From CAYQJS01 sp964417895 (lineage in GTDB: Bacteria; Chloroflexota; UBA6077; SHYK01), in contig CAYQJS010000035.1 in NCBI GenBank assembly GCA_964417895.1, forward strand, positions 1-62,308: a stretch of 62,308 nucleotides of DNA, read 5' to 3'. A program made the position numbers and the translations under genes. Numbering within the stretch: the first letter of the stretch is position 1; each line of letters opens with the position of its first letter. The notes under the pieces were generated by a model, which had not been told where the DNA came from, did no database searches, and was given only the letters and a program-made list of their open reading frames with translations. Of the stretch, positions 1-8,686 are shown one piece after another.

Positions 1-2
1 CT

Positions 3-1655
3 CTACAGTATTTTCTGCAGCTCCCGTGTCTCACTCATTATTGGCAGAGAGGGGAGCGACGGCAGCTCCTCGCTCACTAGCTTCAGCATCTGGACCATGT
101 AGCTGTTGCGCTCGTCCCGGTCCAGCCTGGTGTTGTAGGTTTCGAAGAGGCGGTCGTACTCCTGGTTCGACCATCCGATCTTGTTGGACCCGCTCCACCG
201 GTTCTCGGGGGCGGCGAGCCGTGCCGTGGCCATCTTTGCCATGCCGAAGTCTCGATTCAGCGTGTTGTAGTTGGTCGTGAACCCGGGGAACGTCGCTTTC
301 AGCTCGTCAGACTGCGCGCGCTGCGTTGCTGGGAGCAAGTTCAGGGCGGCATCGATTCCGGCGCGGCGCATGAAGTCAGCCAGGATGGTGGTCTCCTGGG
401 CCTCTTGGCCTTCAGCCAGGCCGCGCATTTCGGGCGCGAATCGCGCGTCGCCCGGGCCCGTGTAGAAGCCGTCGCTGCCCCTGGTGAGACCAGCCTCGGA
501 CAGAAGCTGCTCGGTCCGCCGGACGTCGTACGGGTACCTGGCGATGGCCCGCTCCACTGCATCGTAGTAGCCAACCGTCGGCGGTACGAAGCTCTCAGCG
601 GAGATGCCCTCCCCTTCGAGGAGGGCGTCGGCGAGGGCCTGTCGATCGATGGTGTGCAGGACGGCCCTGCGAACACGCACGTCCTGGAGCGCGGCCGGAT
701 TGACGTATTGCGGTCGGTGCTGGACCTGCAGGTAGCGGAGCTGGGTGGGGCTCAGCAGGATCGAGCCGCCGTCCCTGGGCCATTCGCGTCTCAGGGTCGC
801 AGCCTGCTGAAACTGGAGCGCGCTGTCGAGCGCGATGTGCGCGTCGCCCGCCAGCATGCGGACGACCGTAACGTTCGGATCATTGCTCCACGTCAGCCGG
901 ACCCGCTCGATGCGCGCTCGGCCCAGGGCGTAGCCCTCGAACGCGGTACCCTCGATGAAGGCGCCCTGCACCCAGCGCTCCATGCGGTACGGACCCGCCC
1001 CGACATACTCGGTGGACCAGTAAGGAAGGCTCCCAAAAACCTCTGCCTGCCCCTGGTCGAGCCACGTCTCGAGCACGTGGCGGGGGAGCGGCAGGATGTC
1101 GGGAATCGCAGCGTCCGAATACGGCTGGCGCCAGCGGATCAGCAGGGTTGTGGAGTCCGGCGCCGCGACCTCCTCCATGAGCTGGAGCTCGAGGGATGGC
1201 TGGACGAGCCCCCACTCGATGCGCGCCATCGCGGCCCGCCGGCCGAAGACGAAGTCGTCGGCGGTGAGCGGCTGCCCGTCGTGCCACCTGAGCCCCTGCC
1301 GCACGCGAAACACGGTCTCCATGCGGCCATCCGGAAGGAGGCGCCAGCTGTCTGTGTTGAGCTGAGGAACGGCCTCTGCAAGGATGGGGAAGGGCTGCTC
1401 CCGCGGGTCTCTGGCGCCGAGGTAGGCGCTGAACAACGCCAGCGAGATGCGGTTGAGGCTCGAGGCCGAATCGGTGGCCCCCGCGGGCTCGACGCGCAGC
1501 ACGATGGAGAGCGTGCGCTGCGCGGCCTGCTCGGCCGCCTCGCGGCCGTCGGCGCCCGGCGCCGCGCTCTGTCGGCCTGCTGGAGCACAGGCTGCGGCGC
1601 CCAGCGCGACGATCAAGAGGACCAGGGACACACGCGCGAGATTCAATGCCCGCAT
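3..1655 (-). CDS. SBP_bac_5 substrate-binding lipoprotein, altered C-terminus
   Basis: Extracytoplasmic solute-binding protein of the peptide/nickel/opine ABC family (family 5), expected to be lipid-anchored outside the membrane. Residues 1-23 form a lipoprotein signal with a lipobox ending at Cys23 (LGAAAC). The family signature follows at about residues 118-136 (LRWHDGQPLTADDFVF). It resembles the SBP at 4274-5986 along its length, but the last few residues diverge after EELPSLP and translation stops about 30 residues before the sibling does. The -1 frame there reads LPL then, after a stop, TGA, which resembles the sibling's LPLYYN...HTGA, so a frameshift is likely. The window edge prevents checking further. 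No permease or ATPase gene is adjacent; the upstream neighbour is an amidohydrolase. The substrate is unknown. Confidence 0.85.
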   Translation of the reverse strand: MRALNLARVSLVLLIVALGAAACAPAGRQSAAPGADGREAAEQAAQRTLSIVLRVEPAGATDSASSLNRISLALFSAYLGARDPREQPFPILAEAVPQLNTDSWRLLPDGRMETVFRVRQGLRWHDGQPLTADDFVFGRRAAMARIEWGLVQPSLELQLMEEVAAPDSTTLLIRWRQPYSDAAIPDILPLPRHVLETWLDQGQAEVFGSLPYWSTEYVGAGPYRMERWVQGAFIEGTAFEGYALGRARIERVRLTWSNDPNVTVVRMLAGDAHIALDSALQFQQAATLRREWPRDGGSILLSPTQLRYLQVQHRPQYVNPAALQDVRVRRAVLHTIDRQALADALLEGEGISAESFVPPTVGYYDAVERAIARYPYDVRRTEQLLSEAGLTRGSDGFYTGPGDARFAPEMRGLAEGQEAQETTILADFMRRAGIDAALNLLPATQRAQSDELKATFPGFTTNYNTLNRDFGMAKMATARLAAPENRWSGSNKIGWSNQEYDRLFETYNTRLDRDERNSYMVQMLKLVSEELPSLPSLPIMSETRELQKIL

Positions 1656-1699
1656 ACCTTCACCCCCGCCTACCGAGACACGGATTCGCTGGCCTACAT

Positions 1700-1760
1700 T
1701 GTCACCCTGAGCGAAGCGAAGGGTCTCCCGGCAGATGCTTCGCTGCGGCTCAGCATGACA
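1700..1760. repeat. Family C palindromic repeat
   Basis: The element begins TGTCACCCTGAGCGAAGCG and ends CGGCTCAGCATGACA, so its arms are inverted copies of each other with a short loop. The arms match the inverted repeats flanking the GIY-YIG gene at 5992-6349 and the hairpin at 60004-60105. It lies in the 180-bp gap between the amidohydrolase and the SBP. Confidence 0.75.
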
Positions 1761-1835
1761 GTTTCATCTGCTCGTTTCGGCCCCAAAACGCGCATGACCA
1801 ACTCGCAAGTGACGCGCTCCGAATCGGGAACGCGC

Positions 1836-2978
1836 CTACGCCAGGTTGTAGAGCTTCATCGCGTTTCCGTACAGCAGCTGCTTGCGTTCCTCTTCGGGGA
1901 GGTGGTCGGTGGTCCGGCGGATGTGCTCTCGGGAGTTCGGATAGGTTGACGTAATGTGCGGATAATCCGACTCCCACAAGATGTTCCCCAGCCCGATCTG
2001 ATGCCGGAGCTCGATCCCGGAGCGTTCGAACCAGAAATCGACGTAGACCTGCCGGCGGAATGCGTCACTGGGTCGAGTGAGGATCCCCTCGGTCCACAGG
2101 TGGTTGCGTTCCCACTCGTGATCGCACACCTCGAGGACGTAGGCCATCCAGCCGGCGCCGGTCTCGGCGCACGCCCACTTGAGCCGCGGGTAGCGGTCAA
2201 GGATCCCGGAGAACATCAGGCTGGGAATCATCTGGGCGGGCGTGGCGGCCAGGCGGCCCGTGGAGACGGTGTGGTGCTGCCGCGTCGTGTACTTGTCCCA
2301 GTTGGGCACCGATAGCTCGCCCGCGAGGCCCGCCGATCCGTGCCAGTTGATGACGATGTCCATCGCATCGCAGGCCGCCCACAATGGCTCCCAGAACGGA
2401 TCGTGGAGGTGATGCGCCCCCTTAATGCTGAGGCCGGGCTCGGCGAGCATCACGATCCCCCGGTGGCCCTGGTCGACGGCCTTGTGGACCTGGTCCACGA
2501 CGATCTCGATGGGATTGAGGTAGGGGATGATGGCCAGGGGGATGTACCGGTCGCTGATACTCCGCCACGCGCCGAGGGCATCGTTGTAGGCCTCGACGCA
2601 TGCGACCTCGAACTCAGGGCCGCCGCTGGTGAAGGCGAAGTTCTGGATCGGCGTGTTGGGGAAGAGGACCTCGGCGTCCACGCCGTCCTCGTCCAGCGCC
2701 TCGAGGCGCTCGAGGGGGTCGTATGCCTTCAGCGGCACCTCCTCCCAACGCTTCGGGTAGTAGCGCCGGTCGTGCATGACGGCCGGGCAGTTGACGACGC
2801 CACCCGACGAGACCTTGCCGTTGACGCTCCAGCGCTCGACCAGATCGCCCTTGTCCTCCACCTCGACCACCTGAGGGATGCGGTCCCCCCACTTCTCCTT
2901 CGACATCCGGCTGGTGAAGGCGTAGCGGTCGAGCTGCGCGTGCGAGTCGCAGCTGATGGCTCCGTGCTTGATTTGCAT
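1836..2978 (-). CDS. Amidohydrolase-2 family metal-dependent hydrolase
   Basis: Member of the amidohydrolase-2 (ACMSD/gamma-resorcylate decarboxylase-like) TIM-barrel superfamily, whose members hydrolyse or decarboxylate amides, lactones and aromatic acids using a divalent metal. Visible motifs are CDSH near the N-terminus in place of the usual DxHxH, NWHG mid-barrel and ESDYPH near the C-terminus, which carries the conserved Asp. Its 380 residues are typical. The ATG at 2978 has a GAGGGA-type ribosome site. It lies between a bicupin and an SBP on the same strand with small gaps, so co-transcription is likely. Substrate and choice between hydrolase and decarboxylase cannot be told. Confidence 0.85.
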   Translation of the reverse strand: MQIKHGAISCDSHAQLDRYAFTSRMSKEKWGDRIPQVVEVEDKGDLVERWSVNGKVSSGGVVNCPAVMHDRRYYPKRWEEVPLKAYDPLERLEALDEDGVDAEVLFPNTPIQNFAFTSGGPEFEVACVEAYNDALGAWRSISDRYIPLAIIPYLNPIEIVVDQVHKAVDQGHRGIVMLAEPGLSIKGAHHLHDPFWEPLWAACDAMDIVINWHGSAGLAGELSVPNWDKYTTRQHHTVSTGRLAATPAQMIPSLMFSGILDRYPRLKWACAETGAGWMAYVLEVCDHEWERNHLWTEGILTRPSDAFRRQVYVDFWFERSGIELRHQIGLGNILWESDYPHITSTYPNSREHIRRTTDHLPEEERKQLLYGNAMKLYNLA

Positions 2979-3005
2979 CAGTCCCTCGTCTCCTCACTCC
3001 CCAAT

Positions 3006-4133
3006 CTATTTGAACGTACAGAATGGGTGGTGCTCGCCCATCGTGCACTCGACGCCGTTCCTCGCGATCTCAGCCTCGTAGTCGCGATGGATCTGCGGGT
3101 CCTCGTCCTCCCACTCGATGTTGTCGCCACCCTCTTTTACGCTGGTGTAAACGTACTGCTTGCCCCCAAGTTTCGGCTTCTCCGAGCCCCAGCCGATCGC
3201 GAGGAACAGGACCGGCTCGGGGCAGGTATTGAAGTGCTGGTGGAACCACATCTCGGGCGGCACGAACATGCTGCCGGGGTGCCAGTCGATCCGCTCGACG
3301 GGCTCGCCCCCCTGCCACATCAGCGTGTATCCGGTGCCCTTGAGGATCAGCACGTGGATGCCGGGGCCGTGGCGATGCGCCTTCTTGTATGTGCCGATGG
3401 CCCAGCCCGAGCTGTGGGAACGCATGGTGCTATTCACCATGTTGAAACCGCTGCCGAAACCGCCGATGGCGCGTCCCCAGCCGGCTCTATTGCCCTCGGG
3501 GTACCGCTTGCGGATGCTGGACTCCATGACGTCGGCCACGAAGTTGGTCGTCCAGGGGCCACGCCCGCGACCCTCCTGGGGCGTCTCTTTGAAGTACCCC
3601 TCATCCCCGTTGAATCGGTCGCTGAAGACGAACGGGTTGTTGAAGACGAACTCCAGGTTTTTGAACGTGTCGATGACGCGGGGCGCAGCCGTCATTCCGA
3701 CGTAGCGCGCAGGCTCGCTCCCCGAGACGTTGTGGTGCTGGTATGAGGCGTTGGGCGGAATGGCGAAATAGCTGTGCTTCTGCCACTCGAACGTCTGCTT
3801 CTTGCCCTCGTCGAGCCAGACGGTGGTCGCGCCCTGCCCCCTGAGGATGAAGACCGTCTCTTCGTAGATGTGCTTGTTGGGATTGAGGGAGGTGCGCGGT
3901 GGAATCTCGCACACGTAGGTATCGTTGAACCCGCCCGTGCCGTCGAGGTTGATGAATACGCCCGAGCCGCCTCGGGCCTTCCAGGGGAAGAGGTCAAAGT
4001 CGTCGTCGTAGAGTCCATGGACCCCCAGGCCCCGGATCGTGGGGAGCCCTTGCGATTCCTTCCACAGCTCGTAAGGGGACTTCCAGTCCATCGCCTCTCG
4101 AACGAAATCGTCGCTCACGCTTGCCTTTGCCAT
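3006..4133 (-). CDS. Bicupin protein, possible ring-cleavage dioxygenase
   Basis: Two cupin (double-stranded beta-helix) domains in 375 residues, the size and layout of gentisate/salicylate 1,2-dioxygenase-like bicupins. The N-terminal domain has an incomplete metal motif (KHIYEE). The C-terminal domain keeps a good one: HRHGPG, then H in GIHVLIL, and a later H in WFHQHFN, so only domain 2 probably binds metal. It shares the YKKAHRHGPG and FVPP..WFHQHFN stretches with the plus-strand bicupin at 33192. It is just upstream of the amidohydrolase at 1836 with a 27-bp gap. A dioxygenase role is inference; it could be another cupin enzyme. Confidence 0.8.
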   Translation of the reverse strand: MAKASVSDDFVREAMDWKSPYELWKESQGLPTIRGLGVHGLYDDDFDLFPWKARGGSGVFINLDGTGGFNDTYVCEIPPRTSLNPNKHIYEETVFILRGQGATTVWLDEGKKQTFEWQKHSYFAIPPNASYQHHNVSGSEPARYVGMTAAPRVIDTFKNLEFVFNNPFVFSDRFNGDEGYFKETPQEGRGRGPWTTNFVADVMESSIRKRYPEGNRAGWGRAIGGFGSGFNMVNSTMRSHSSGWAIGTYKKAHRHGPGIHVLILKGTGYTLMWQGGEPVERIDWHPGSMFVPPEMWFHQHFNTCPEPVLFLAIGWGSEKPKLGGKQYVYTSVKEGGDNIEWEDEDPQIHRDYEAEIARNGVECTMGEHHPFCTFK

Positions 4134-4161
4134 TTACCTTCCTACCTCCTTCGTTTTGTCG

Positions 4162-4263
4162 AGCCCCTCCCCCAGGAATGGCGGAGGGTTGGGTGGGTGC
4201 GTCGTTGTCTCCTTCGCTTGGTCGAGCCCCTCCCCCAGGATTGGGGGAGGGGTTGGGGAGGGG
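4162..4263. repeat. Family A GC-rich palindromic repeats, two copies
   Basis: Two copies of the CCCTCCCCCA...GGGGGAGGGG type sit in the gap between the bicupin and the SBP. Each has a C-rich arm, a short loop and a G-rich arm. The same element recurs throughout the window. Confidence 0.8.
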
Positions 4264-4273
4264 GCCGACCTCC

Positions 4274-5986
4274 TTACTTCCACTCCCATTGGGCGACGTT
4301 GGCGAAGCGCGTCGCCTCGGGTTGAGGCGGACGCGGCCCCACGAGCGCCCCCGTGTGCGCCACGACTTGAAAGTTGTAGTACAGCGGCAGGTGCGGCACC
4401 TCTTCGCTGAGCAGCTTCATCATTTGGACCATCGTGTCAGTGGCTCGAGCGAGATCGAGCGTCGTACTCCACGCGTCGAAAAGGCGGTCGAAGTCGGGGC
4501 TCGACCATCCCATACGGTTCCCGCCGAGCCAGTCATTCTCGGGGCTTCCAATGCGGGAGCTGAGCCACTTGTCGAGCCCCATGTCGCGACGCGAAAGGGT
4601 GTTGTTGTTCAGCGTCAGGGCGGGGAATGTTCCCTTCATCTTGTCGTCCACCGACCGCTGCGAGGACGGCAGGAGCAGGATCGAGGGGTCGAACCCCGCC
4701 TCGCGGAGCTGGTCGGCGACGATGGTGGTGTCGCGCTCCTCGGCGCCGCTGGATACGCCCCGCACTTCCAATCGGAAGCGGCCGTCGACCGAGCTCGTGT
4801 AGGCGCCGTCTGTTCCCCTCGTGAAACCGGCCTCCGCCATCAGCTGTTGGGCGCGGCGTGGGTCGAACGGGTACTTCGTGACCGCCTGCTCCAGCACCGA
4901 ATAGTAGCCCACCGTGGGTGGCGGGACAGTGTCGGCCACCATGGTCCGGTCCTCAAGCATCGCGTCGGCGAGGGCCGGGCGATCGATGGCGTGCAGGAGG
5001 GCTCTGCGAACGCGTACGTCGAGAAGCGATCGCGGGCTGACGTAATCTGGCCGCGCCTGCACCTGGATGTAGCGCAAGCTCGTGGGGCTGAGCAGGACGG
5101 TTCCACTGCTGCCCCACTGCTGGCGTACCACGCTGGCCTGCTCGAAGCGCAGGGAGCCGTCGAGGGAGATGTCCGCGTCTCCCGAGAGCAGGCGGGTGAG
5201 GGAGACGTTGGGGTCGTTGTTCCAAGTGAGGCGGACGCGGTTGATGCGCGGCTTCCCGAGTGCGTAGCCGGGGAACGCGACGCCCTCGATGAAGGCGCCG
5301 GGCTCCCAGCGCTCCAAAGCGTAAGGCCCGGCCCCGATGAAGGCGATGCTCCAGTACGCATGGTTGCCGAAGGCTTCCGGCTCACCGCGGTCGAGGGCGG
5401 CCTCGAGCAAGTGGCGCGGGAGCGGCACGATCTCGGGGGCGGGCACCTCGACGAATGGTTGGCGCCAGCGAATCACGACTGTCCGCGCATCCGGCGCCAG
5501 GACCTCCTCCATCTGCCGCTGCTCGTAGGACGCGGTGCTCAGGCCCCAGTCCGCCCGCGCCTGGGCGACCCGGCGGGTGAACACCACGTCCTCAGCGGTG
5601 AGCGGCGCCCCGTCGTGCCAGGTCAGGCCGGGCCGGAGCCGATACACCGTCTCCATCCGGCCGTCCGGGAAAACGCGCCACGTGTCGGTGTTGAGCTGTG
5701 GGACCGCCTCAGCCAGGACTGGCGACGGAGCCCCCTGCTGGTCCCAGATGCCCAGGGTGGCGCTGAACAGCGGCTTGTGGACGTGCGCCCGGTCGTCGGC
5801 GCCACCGAGCATCTCGGGCGGCTCGACGCGCATGATGAAGGACAGCGTGCGGCTCGACTGCCCGGGGGCGCCATCCGATCGTTCAACTAGGTCTTTGCCC
5901 GATCCCGCGGGAGCTGGCGCACAAGCCGCGAGCAACGCCGCTCCAACGATCGCCGCGTGGAAGGTGGGGAACGGAGTCACTTTCAC
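4274..5986 (-). CDS. SBP_bac_5 substrate-binding lipoprotein
   Basis: Family-5 solute-binding protein of 570 residues, the usual size. The signal peptide ends in the lipobox LLAAC with Cys22 as the lipidated residue. The family motif LTWHDGAPLTAEDVVF is visible around residues 120-140, and the C-terminus LPLYYN...NVAQWEWK is intact. It is the closest sibling of the SBP at 3-1655. It is orphan: no DppB/C/D/F-type gene is nearby. It lies upstream of the bicupin and amidohydrolase on the same strand, so it may capture their substrate. Confidence 0.9.
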   Translation of the reverse strand: MKVTPFPTFHAAIVGAALLAACAPAPAGSGKDLVERSDGAPGQSSRTLSFIMRVEPPEMLGGADDRAHVHKPLFSATLGIWDQQGAPSPVLAEAVPQLNTDTWRVFPDGRMETVYRLRPGLTWHDGAPLTAEDVVFTRRVAQARADWGLSTASYEQRQMEEVLAPDARTVVIRWRQPFVEVPAPEIVPLPRHLLEAALDRGEPEAFGNHAYWSIAFIGAGPYALERWEPGAFIEGVAFPGYALGKPRINRVRLTWNNDPNVSLTRLLSGDADISLDGSLRFEQASVVRQQWGSSGTVLLSPTSLRYIQVQARPDYVSPRSLLDVRVRRALLHAIDRPALADAMLEDRTMVADTVPPPTVGYYSVLEQAVTKYPFDPRRAQQLMAEAGFTRGTDGAYTSSVDGRFRLEVRGVSSGAEERDTTIVADQLREAGFDPSILLLPSSQRSVDDKMKGTFPALTLNNNTLSRRDMGLDKWLSSRIGSPENDWLGGNRMGWSSPDFDRLFDAWSTTLDLARATDTMVQMMKLLSEEVPHLPLYYNFQVVAHTGALVGPRPPQPEATRFANVAQWEWK

Positions 5987-5991
5987 CCTCC

Positions 5992-6349
5992 TGTCATTCT
6001 GAGCGGAGCGAAGAATCTGAAGAGCTGAACCAATCCGCGCCCAGATCGTTCCACTTTGGGTTAAAGGCCGTGATCAGCTCCATCTTCCGCTCTCGACGCC
6101 AACCCTTGAGCTGCTTCTCTCGCGAGATGGCGGCGGTCACGTCGGTTGTAGCTTCGAAGTAGACCAGTCGTTCGACGTTGTATTTGTCTGTAAATCCAGC
6201 GACCAGATAGTTTTGGTGTTCGTACACGCGTCGTTCCAGGTTATTCGTAACCCCGATGTACAGCGTCCGGGCTTTGCTCGCCATGATGTAGACGTGGTAG
6301 TCGGACATTTGTACCTGCTTCAGATGCTTCGCTGTCGCTCAGCATGACA
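5992..6349. mobile_element. Candidate GIY-YIG element with inverted terminal repeats
   Basis: The ends at 5992-6022 and 6318-6349 are imperfect inverted repeats of about 31 bp. One begins TGTCATTCTGAGCGGAGCG and the other ends CGCTCAGCATGACA. They enclose only the GIY-YIG gene, and the stop codon of that gene lies inside the left repeat. The same ends occur without a gene at 1700-1760 and 60004-60105. That this is a mobile unit is inference. Confidence 0.5.
5994..6308 (-). CDS. GIY-YIG single-domain nuclease
   Basis: A 104-residue protein of the UPF0213/YhbQ-type GIY-YIG family. It starts HVYIMASKARTLYIGVTNNL, matching the GIY-YIG core (VYI ... YIGVT), followed by RRVYEH, a region with the conserved Tyr/His, and the C-terminal REKQLKGWRRERK segment typical of the family. 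GIY-YIG domains nick or cleave DNA with a metal ion. The last residues, SSDSSLRSE, are encoded by the family C repeat, so the repeat forms part of the reading frame. The gene is bracketed by inverted repeats, with a tandem array of the same family just upstream. It could be a DNA-repair-like nuclease or the mobilising enzyme of the repeat. Confidence 0.85.
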   Translation of the reverse strand: MSDYHVYIMASKARTLYIGVTNNLERRVYEHQNYLVAGFTDKYNVERLVYFEATTDVTAAISREKQLKGWRRERKMELITAFNPKWNDLGADWFSSSDSSLRSE

Positions 6350-6468
6350 ACGAAACCCAGATGCTTCGCTGTCGCTCAGCATGACAACGAAACCCAGACG
6401 CTTCGCTGTCGCTCAGCATGACAACGAAACCCAGACGCTTCGCTGCCGCGCAGCATGAGGCAAACGCC
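6321..6468. repeat. Four tandem 37-bp units of family C
   Basis: Four head-to-tail copies of a 37-bp unit starting CAGATGCTTCGCTGTCGCTC occur at 6321, 6358, 6395 and 6432; the last copy is diverged. They lie directly upstream of the GIY-YIG gene, where they fill the gap before the LigB gene. There are no unique spacers, so this is not a CRISPR array. Confidence 0.85.
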
Positions 6469-6503
6469 CAGGCCTTAGCCCAGGGCTCGTTGGCGATCCT
6501 CCA

Positions 6504-7466
6504 TCATCTCCAGTAGCCGAAGGTGTTACCGTGGCCGGTTCCGGCCAGCGAGCGATAGCAAGGGATGTAGTCGATGAGGCTCATGGTCTTGGGGGCCATG
6601 ACTCCTGCGCAGGCCACCCAGTTCAGGATCTCGGGCGTGCCGGGCGCGCGGTTGAGCCGCTCCCGGTCGAGGGAGCAGAGTACCTCGGTGTCGCCCTCGA
6701 GCAACGCGTCGATCACCGTGCGGTCAAGCTCCTCGTCGATGACCTGGTGGCTCAGCCCACCCGAGCCCATCACGGCGACGCGCTTGGGAGAGTCCCAGCG
6801 ATCGAGCACCCGTCGAACCGCCTGCCCGAGCTCGTAGCAGCGGCGCGGCGTCGCTTGGTTTGGAAGGTAACGGCTGACGAGGACGGGCACGTACGCAACG
6901 CTGGCGGCCTTGTCGAAGTGGTGGTACAGGAGGTTGTAGGCTTCGTCGAGCCCCGCTCCCGGCCGCGACTGGAAGTTCGCCGCCACATCGATGCCCTCTT
7001 CGATCAGCCCTTCCATGAGATGGCGGGCTAGCTCCCCGTCCGTCGGGTACTGCATGCTGTCGCGGACACGCGCGGGCTGCGGCTCCTCGGCGCGCCCGCC
7101 GCGCGATCCTCTCGGCGGCCCCTCAGTAAACGGCGGCTTATCGTTCAGATGCACGCCGAAGGTTGGCTGCTGGCGGTCGGTGGCCACGCCGCCGTGCGGG
7201 TTGCTGAAGACCACGATCGCATCCGGGTTGGCCTCGCGCATCACCTCGGTGAGCGCCCCGATTGCCCGGTGAACCGCCGCGGATCGCTCACGGAACTTCT
7301 CGGGCGTGATCTGGTCCGCGATGTCAGACCGCACGTTGCGGCGCGCCCGCTCGTAGTCGAATCGGACGTCGGCGATGTCCTTCTCACCCAGCTCCAGCCA
7401 TTTCTCCGGCGGGGTGTTCATCGTCGGTCCGTGCGAGCTCGCGAAACCCAGGACAATGTCGGCCAT
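6504..7466 (-). CDS. LigB-type extradiol ring-cleavage dioxygenase
   Basis: Class III extradiol dioxygenase, catalytic-subunit type (protocatechuate 4,5-dioxygenase LigB fold), 320 residues. His12 in ASSHGP is the first metal ligand of the family. FSNPHGG (about residue 90) and GSGGLSHQ (about residue 235) are the other family landmarks. LigB enzymes open catechol-type rings with Fe(II) and O2. A low-complexity stretch, GPPRGSRGGRAEEPQ, near residues 115-130 may be inserted. It is followed upstream by an amidohydrolase-2 gene on the same strand. No separate LigA-like small subunit is visible. Confidence 0.85.
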   Translation of the reverse strand: MADIVLGFASSHGPTMNTPPEKWLELGEKDIADVRFDYERARRNVRSDIADQITPEKFRERSAAVHRAIGALTEVMREANPDAIVVFSNPHGGVATDRQQPTFGVHLNDKPPFTEGPPRGSRGGRAEEPQPARVRDSMQYPTDGELARHLMEGLIEEGIDVAANFQSRPGAGLDEAYNLLYHHFDKAASVAYVPVLVSRYLPNQATPRRCYELGQAVRRVLDRWDSPKRVAVMGSGGLSHQVIDEELDRTVIDALLEGDTEVLCSLDRERLNRAPGTPEILNWVACAGVMAPKTMSLIDYIPCYRSLAGTGHGNTFGYWR

Positions 7467-7540
7467 CAGTTACCTCCTTCTGACGATCAGCAACGCTTGA
7501 TCAACGCTTGTGACACAGAGGAATATACGCGACAGTCGTC

Positions 7541-8686
7541 TCATTCTCTGTGTATCCACGGTCTCTCCCATACCGTCTCCGGGTCGGTGAGCGGCTGGCG
7601 TGGCATGGGAGCGGGGACGGGCATTCCGTACAGCTGGGCTACATTCTGGTACAGCACCTTCGCCCTGGTCGCCGGGCCCAGGTGGCTGAGCGTGAGGGCG
7701 ATGACCTCGTCCGAGTACGGCCAGATGCACCCCGGGTGGGGATAGTCGTTGGACCACAGGAAGTTGTCGGCTCCCCACCGCTGCAACAGGTAGCCGCCTA
7801 CTTCGTCCTGCGTGAACGTGGCATAGATCTGGCGCTTGAAGTACTCGCTAGGCAGGAGGGGGAAGCGGGTGTGCTCTCTGGACTTCAGGAAACGCCGGTC
7901 CACGTCCTCCAGCCAGAAAGGGATCCAGCCGACCTCGAGCTCGGCCACCACAACCTTCACGCGGGGATATCGCTCGAGCACGCCCGAGCAGATGATCTCC
8001 GTCAATACCTGCATAGCGATGGCCTTGTGCCCGCCGCAGGTGAACGAGACCGACTCGACGATCCCGCCACGCAGCGAGTCGCGGTCTGCGCCATAGGGAC
8101 CGAACCCCTGGTTGATGTGCATGCTGACGGGCATCGCGAGGTCCTGGGCCGCCGCCCAGAACCGCTCGTAATGGTCGGAGGTGAAGGGCAGGCCGTCCGG
8201 CGGGACCATCCAGATGGTTGCGCCCTTGAGCCCCGCTCGCTTTGTGCGCTGCATCTCGTCGATCGCGCGGTCCATGTCCCAGAGGCAGATCTCCGCCTGC
8301 CCCCACAGGCGATCCGGCGCCTCCTGGCAGAACTCGATCATCCAGTCGTTGTAGGCGCGAGCGGAGGCTTCGGTTAGCTCGGGGTCGGGATGCTTCCCCT
8401 GACGGTACATGTCCTTCCCGAGGGTTGGATAGAGCACGTCGGCGCTGATGCCGTCAGCAGCCATGTCCTTGAGACGGGCGGCGGGATCCCAGCCGCCCGG
8501 CCTCAGGTGGAGGCCGGCGCCGTACCTGGCTTTCGGGTAATGCTGACCTCGCTCGCGCAGCTCCTCAGGAAGGCGCTTCTCCCACAGATCGAAGGGCTCC
8601 GCCATGTGCGAGTCCGCTGAGATCCTGATCTCCTGCTCGTCCACCACTCGGCTCGCTTCGCTCACGGAGTTCTCCCTTCGCATCAT
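7541..8686 (-). CDS. Amidohydrolase-2 family metal-dependent hydrolase
   Basis: A 381-residue TIM-barrel amidohydrolase of the ACMSD-like group. Motifs are ISADSHMAEP at the N-terminus, SMHINQG in the middle and WSNDYPHPG near the C-terminus. It is paralogous to the protein at 19878, sharing YND, ARLKDMA and LPSEYFKRQIYATF-type blocks. The ATG at 8686 is the longest start; an in-frame GTG at 8665 has a better-spaced AGGGAG site, so the real start may be there. It lies directly upstream of the LigB gene, so ring cleavage followed by hydrolysis or decarboxylation is plausible. Confidence 0.85.
   Translation of the reverse strand: MMRRENSVSEASRVVDEQEIRISADSHMAEPFDLWEKRLPEELRERGQHYPKARYGAGLHLRPGGWDPAARLKDMAADGISADVLYPTLGKDMYRQGKHPDPELTEASARAYNDWMIEFCQEAPDRLWGQAEICLWDMDRAIDEMQRTKRAGLKGATIWMVPPDGLPFTSDHYERFWAAAQDLAMPVSMHINQGFGPYGADRDSLRGGIVESVSFTCGGHKAIAMQVLTEIICSGVLERYPRVKVVVAELEVGWIPFWLEDVDRRFLKSREHTRFPLLPSEYFKRQIYATFTQDEVGGYLLQRWGADNFLWSNDYPHPGCIWPYSDEVIALTLSHLGPATRAKVLYQNVAQLYGMPVPAPMPRQPLTDPETVWERPWIHRE

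Noticed and set aside
405..1949. Long plus-strand reading frame of 514 codons
   Set aside because: It lies antisense to the SBP at 3-1655 and the amidohydrolase at 1836, has no recognisable domain, and arises from high GC content.
2340..3746. Plus-strand reading frame of 468 codons
   Set aside because: Antisense shadow of the amidohydrolase and bicupin; composition is Arg/Val-rich with no family features.
4121..5890. Plus-strand reading frame of 589 codons
   Set aside because: Antisense to the SBP at 4274, beginning inside a family A repeat.
6321..6468. Possible CRISPR array or iteron origin
   Set aside because: Four contiguous 37-bp units without spacers match a dispersed repeat family; no replication gene is nearby.
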